Source: JBFGCT01 sp041581055
GTDB lineage: Bacteria; Actinomycetota; Acidimicrobiia; Acidimicrobiales; Ilumatobacteraceae
Reading direction: 5' to 3'
NCBI GenBank assembly: GCA_041581055.1
Contig: JBFGCT010000103.1
Span: 1-14,203, forward strand
Length of the DNA stretch: 14,203 nt
The notes below the pieces were generated by a model. It was given only the letters and a program-made list of their open reading frames with translations. It did no database searches and had not been told where the DNA came from. Each line of letters opens with the position of its first letter. Position 1 is the first letter of the stretch. A program made the translations under genes and the position numbers. Shown in pieces: positions 13,429 to 14,203 of the stretch.

Positions 13429-13596
13429 TCAGTCCTTGTTGAAGACGCCCTTGACCTTGTCGCCGACCTTGTCGGCGAACTCCTTGACGTCGCCGGTCTT
13501 CTCGTCGACCTCGCCCTCCGCCTTGAGGCTCTCGTCGTCGGTCAGCTCGCCAGCGGCCTGCTTGACCCGGCCCTTGACCTGATCGGTGTTGTCCAT
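13429..13596 (-). CDS. CsbD-like small stress protein
   Basis: 55-aa, highly charged, helical protein: it begins MDNTDQVKGRVKQAAGEL and continues with a second similar repeat (KEFADKVGDKVKGVF) near the end. The VKGxxKQAAGELTDDxxLKAEG signature is the CsbD family's hallmark. CsbD proteins are abundant general-stress proteins of unknown biochemical role (sigma-B regulated in Bacillus). The ATG at 13596 has a good Shine-Dalgarno (AGAGGGA) seven bases before it. The gene is probably monocistronic, with its own hairpin downstream and a repeat-containing region upstream. Strong Lys/Glu/Asp codon use with GC third positions matches the rest of the window. Confidence 0.93.
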   Translation of the reverse strand: MDNTDQVKGRVKQAAGELTDDESLKAEGEVDEKTGDVKEFADKVGDKVKGVFNKD

Positions 13597-13602
13597 CGTG
13601 GT

Positions 13603-13609
13603 TCCCTCT
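13603..13609 (-). promoter_or_regulatory. Ribosome binding site of the CsbD-like gene
   Basis: Minus-strand AGAGGGA is the best Shine-Dalgarno match on the right side of the window, in contrast to the methylase cassette genes, which have none. It fixes the start of this short gene. Confidence 0.8.
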
Positions 13610-13618
13610 TTCGCTCTT

Positions 13619-13646
13619 GGGTGGTGTCACCTGGGGGTGGTGTCAC
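13619..13646. repeat. Short direct repeat upstream of the CsbD-like gene
   Basis: GGGTGGTGTCAC occurs at 13619-13630 and again at 13635-13646, a 16-base period. It sits 23-50 bases upstream of the CsbD start, where a transcription factor or sigma factor would bind; on the minus strand each copy reads GTGACACCACCC. The role is unknown. Confidence 0.6.
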
Positions 13647-13696
13647 TCGGCGGGGGCCGGTGACCTGAACAGCGCGGGGCTACCCGCCGAGCCGGC

Positions 13697-13749
13697 GGCC
13701 CAAACCTGACGCCCCGAACCCGACGCCCCGAATTTGGGCCGTTTGGGCC
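13697..13749. repeat. Overlapping direct and inverted short repeats between divergent genes
   Basis: GACGCCCCGAA is repeated at 13708-13718 and 13722-13732. It is flanked by GGCCCAAA (13697-13704) and its complement TTTGGGCC (13733-13740), which recurs at 13742-13749. Together they could form a long-loop hairpin or alternative operators just ahead of the DUF2254 promoter. Confidence 0.65.
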
Positions 13750-13770
13750 GCCCGCCCCACGGGGTACGTT
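13743..13770 (+). promoter_or_regulatory. Candidate leaderless promoter of the DUF2254 gene
   Basis: TTGGGC (13743-13748), 16-base spacer, TACGTT (13765-13770), then six bases to the GTG at 13777. The -35 is a weak match, while the -10 position and the TACGTT-CACGTC-GTG layout mirror the PhoX-like gene's start at 8493. Confidence 0.45.
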
Positions 13771-13776
13771 CACGTC

Positions 13777-14203
13777 GTGCTCGTCAGGCTCGCCTCGATC
13801 AACGACCGCCTGCGGAGCAGCCTCTTCTTCGTGCCGATGCTCTTCGTCGTCGGCGGGGGGCTGCTCGGCGAGCTGCTGCTGAAGGTCGACCAGGACGTCG
13901 ACGGCATCCCGTCGCGCCTGACCGCCACCGTCGACAGCGCCCGCGGCGTGCTCTCCGTCGTCGCCGGCGCCACGCTCTCCTTCGCCGGCATCGCGTTCTC
14001 GGTGAGCCTGCTGCTGATCTCCCTCACCTCGAGCCAGTACTCGCCGCGGGTCGTGCACGGGTTGTTCCGCGACCCGTTCAACAAGCGGGTGATGGGCGTC
14101 GTCGTCGGCACCTTCACCTACTGCCTCGTGGTCCTGCGGGCCGTCCGCGGGCCGCTGGAGGACGAGGGCCAGGCGATCGTCCCGAGCATCTCGATCCTGG
14201 TCG
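13777..14203 (+). CDS. DUF2254 membrane protein, N-terminal part (cut by window edge)
   Basis: Open frame of 142 codons running off the right edge. It begins MLVRLASINDRLRSSLFFVP. The visible segments fit the DUF2254 family: a first hydrophobic span at about 16-33, a short charged periplasmic-type stretch, a second span at about 69-90 (GATLSFAGIAFSVSLLLISL), the family signature SSQYSPRVVHGLFRDPFNKRV at roughly 92-112, and the start of a third span (GVVVGTFTYCLVVLRAV). The function of the family is unknown. The GTG start lies six bases after TACGTT, indicating a leaderless mRNA. It is transcribed divergently from the CsbD-like gene. The opposite-strand open frames here are shadows of its biased codon use. 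Confidence 0.87.
   Translation, partial: MLVRLASINDRLRSSLFFVPMLFVVGGGLLGELLLKVDQDVDGIPSRLTATVDSARGVLSVVAGATLSFAGIAFSVSLLLISLTSSQYSPRVVHGLFRDPFNKRVMGVVVGTFTYCLVVLRAVRGPLEDEGQAIVPSISILV

Noticed and set aside
11777..13582. 601-codon plus-strand open frame opposite the methylase
   Set aside because: No motifs are seen, and the complementary strand carries TSPPY and DPFAGAGTT.
13627..14117. Minus-strand open frames opposite the DUF2254 start
   Set aside because: The plus frame shows hydrophobic spans and the SSQYSPR family signature; the minus frames are unstructured.

Overview
The window is GC-rich throughout and codon-biased, with GTG starts, 1-4 base gene overlaps and several start codons lying 6-8 bases after a TANNNT box (leaderless style). 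With a Tat-exported PhoX-like protein, Thr/Pro linkers, a CsbD-like stress protein and a DUF2254 membrane protein, this suggests a high-GC actinobacterium. An environmental Acidimicrobiia-type lineage is a guess; nothing here fixes the taxon.

Left part (1-6114): a 63-bp perfect tandem repeat runs in from the left edge and stops two bases short of the stop codon of a four-gene minus-strand operon. In transcription order the operon encodes an M20-family N-carbamoyl-amino-acid/allantoate amidohydrolase, a nitrilase-superfamily N-carbamoyl-D-amino-acid-hydrolase-like enzyme, a fused [2Fe-2S]/molybdopterin hydroxylase of the XdhD / 'Se-dependent xanthine dehydrogenase' type, and an SsnA-type aminohydrolase lacking the family's N-terminal strands. 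The first two junctions overlap and the third has a 4-base gap. A candidate leaderless promoter with a near-palindromic operator over its -35 box lies upstream. The set recalls the E. coli ssnA-xdhD-hyuA-ygeY purine/urate cluster and probably degrades an N-heterocycle to carbamoyl compounds, then to ammonia and CO2. No hydantoinase and no FAD subunit are in the window.

Middle (6178-10394): two secretion genes diverge from a 192-base intergenic region. One encodes a Tat-exported PhoX/DUF839-like protein with two CBM96/DNRLRE-like domains joined by a Thr/Pro linker. The other encodes a Sec-exported PA-domain M28 zinc aminopeptidase, followed by a strong terminator and then two copies of a 43-bp palindromic element.

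Right part (10427-13339): a compact three-gene minus-strand cassette encodes a beta-class DNA methyltransferase with a long C-terminal extension, an unrecognised 108-aa protein, and a 334-aa protein with PD-(D/E)XK-like motifs. It is the best candidate here for an uncharacterised restriction-modification or defence system. Beyond it lie a 55-aa CsbD-like gene, a small cluster of short repeats, and the start of a DUF2254 membrane protein cut by the right edge. No rRNA, tRNA, CRISPR array or transposase was seen.
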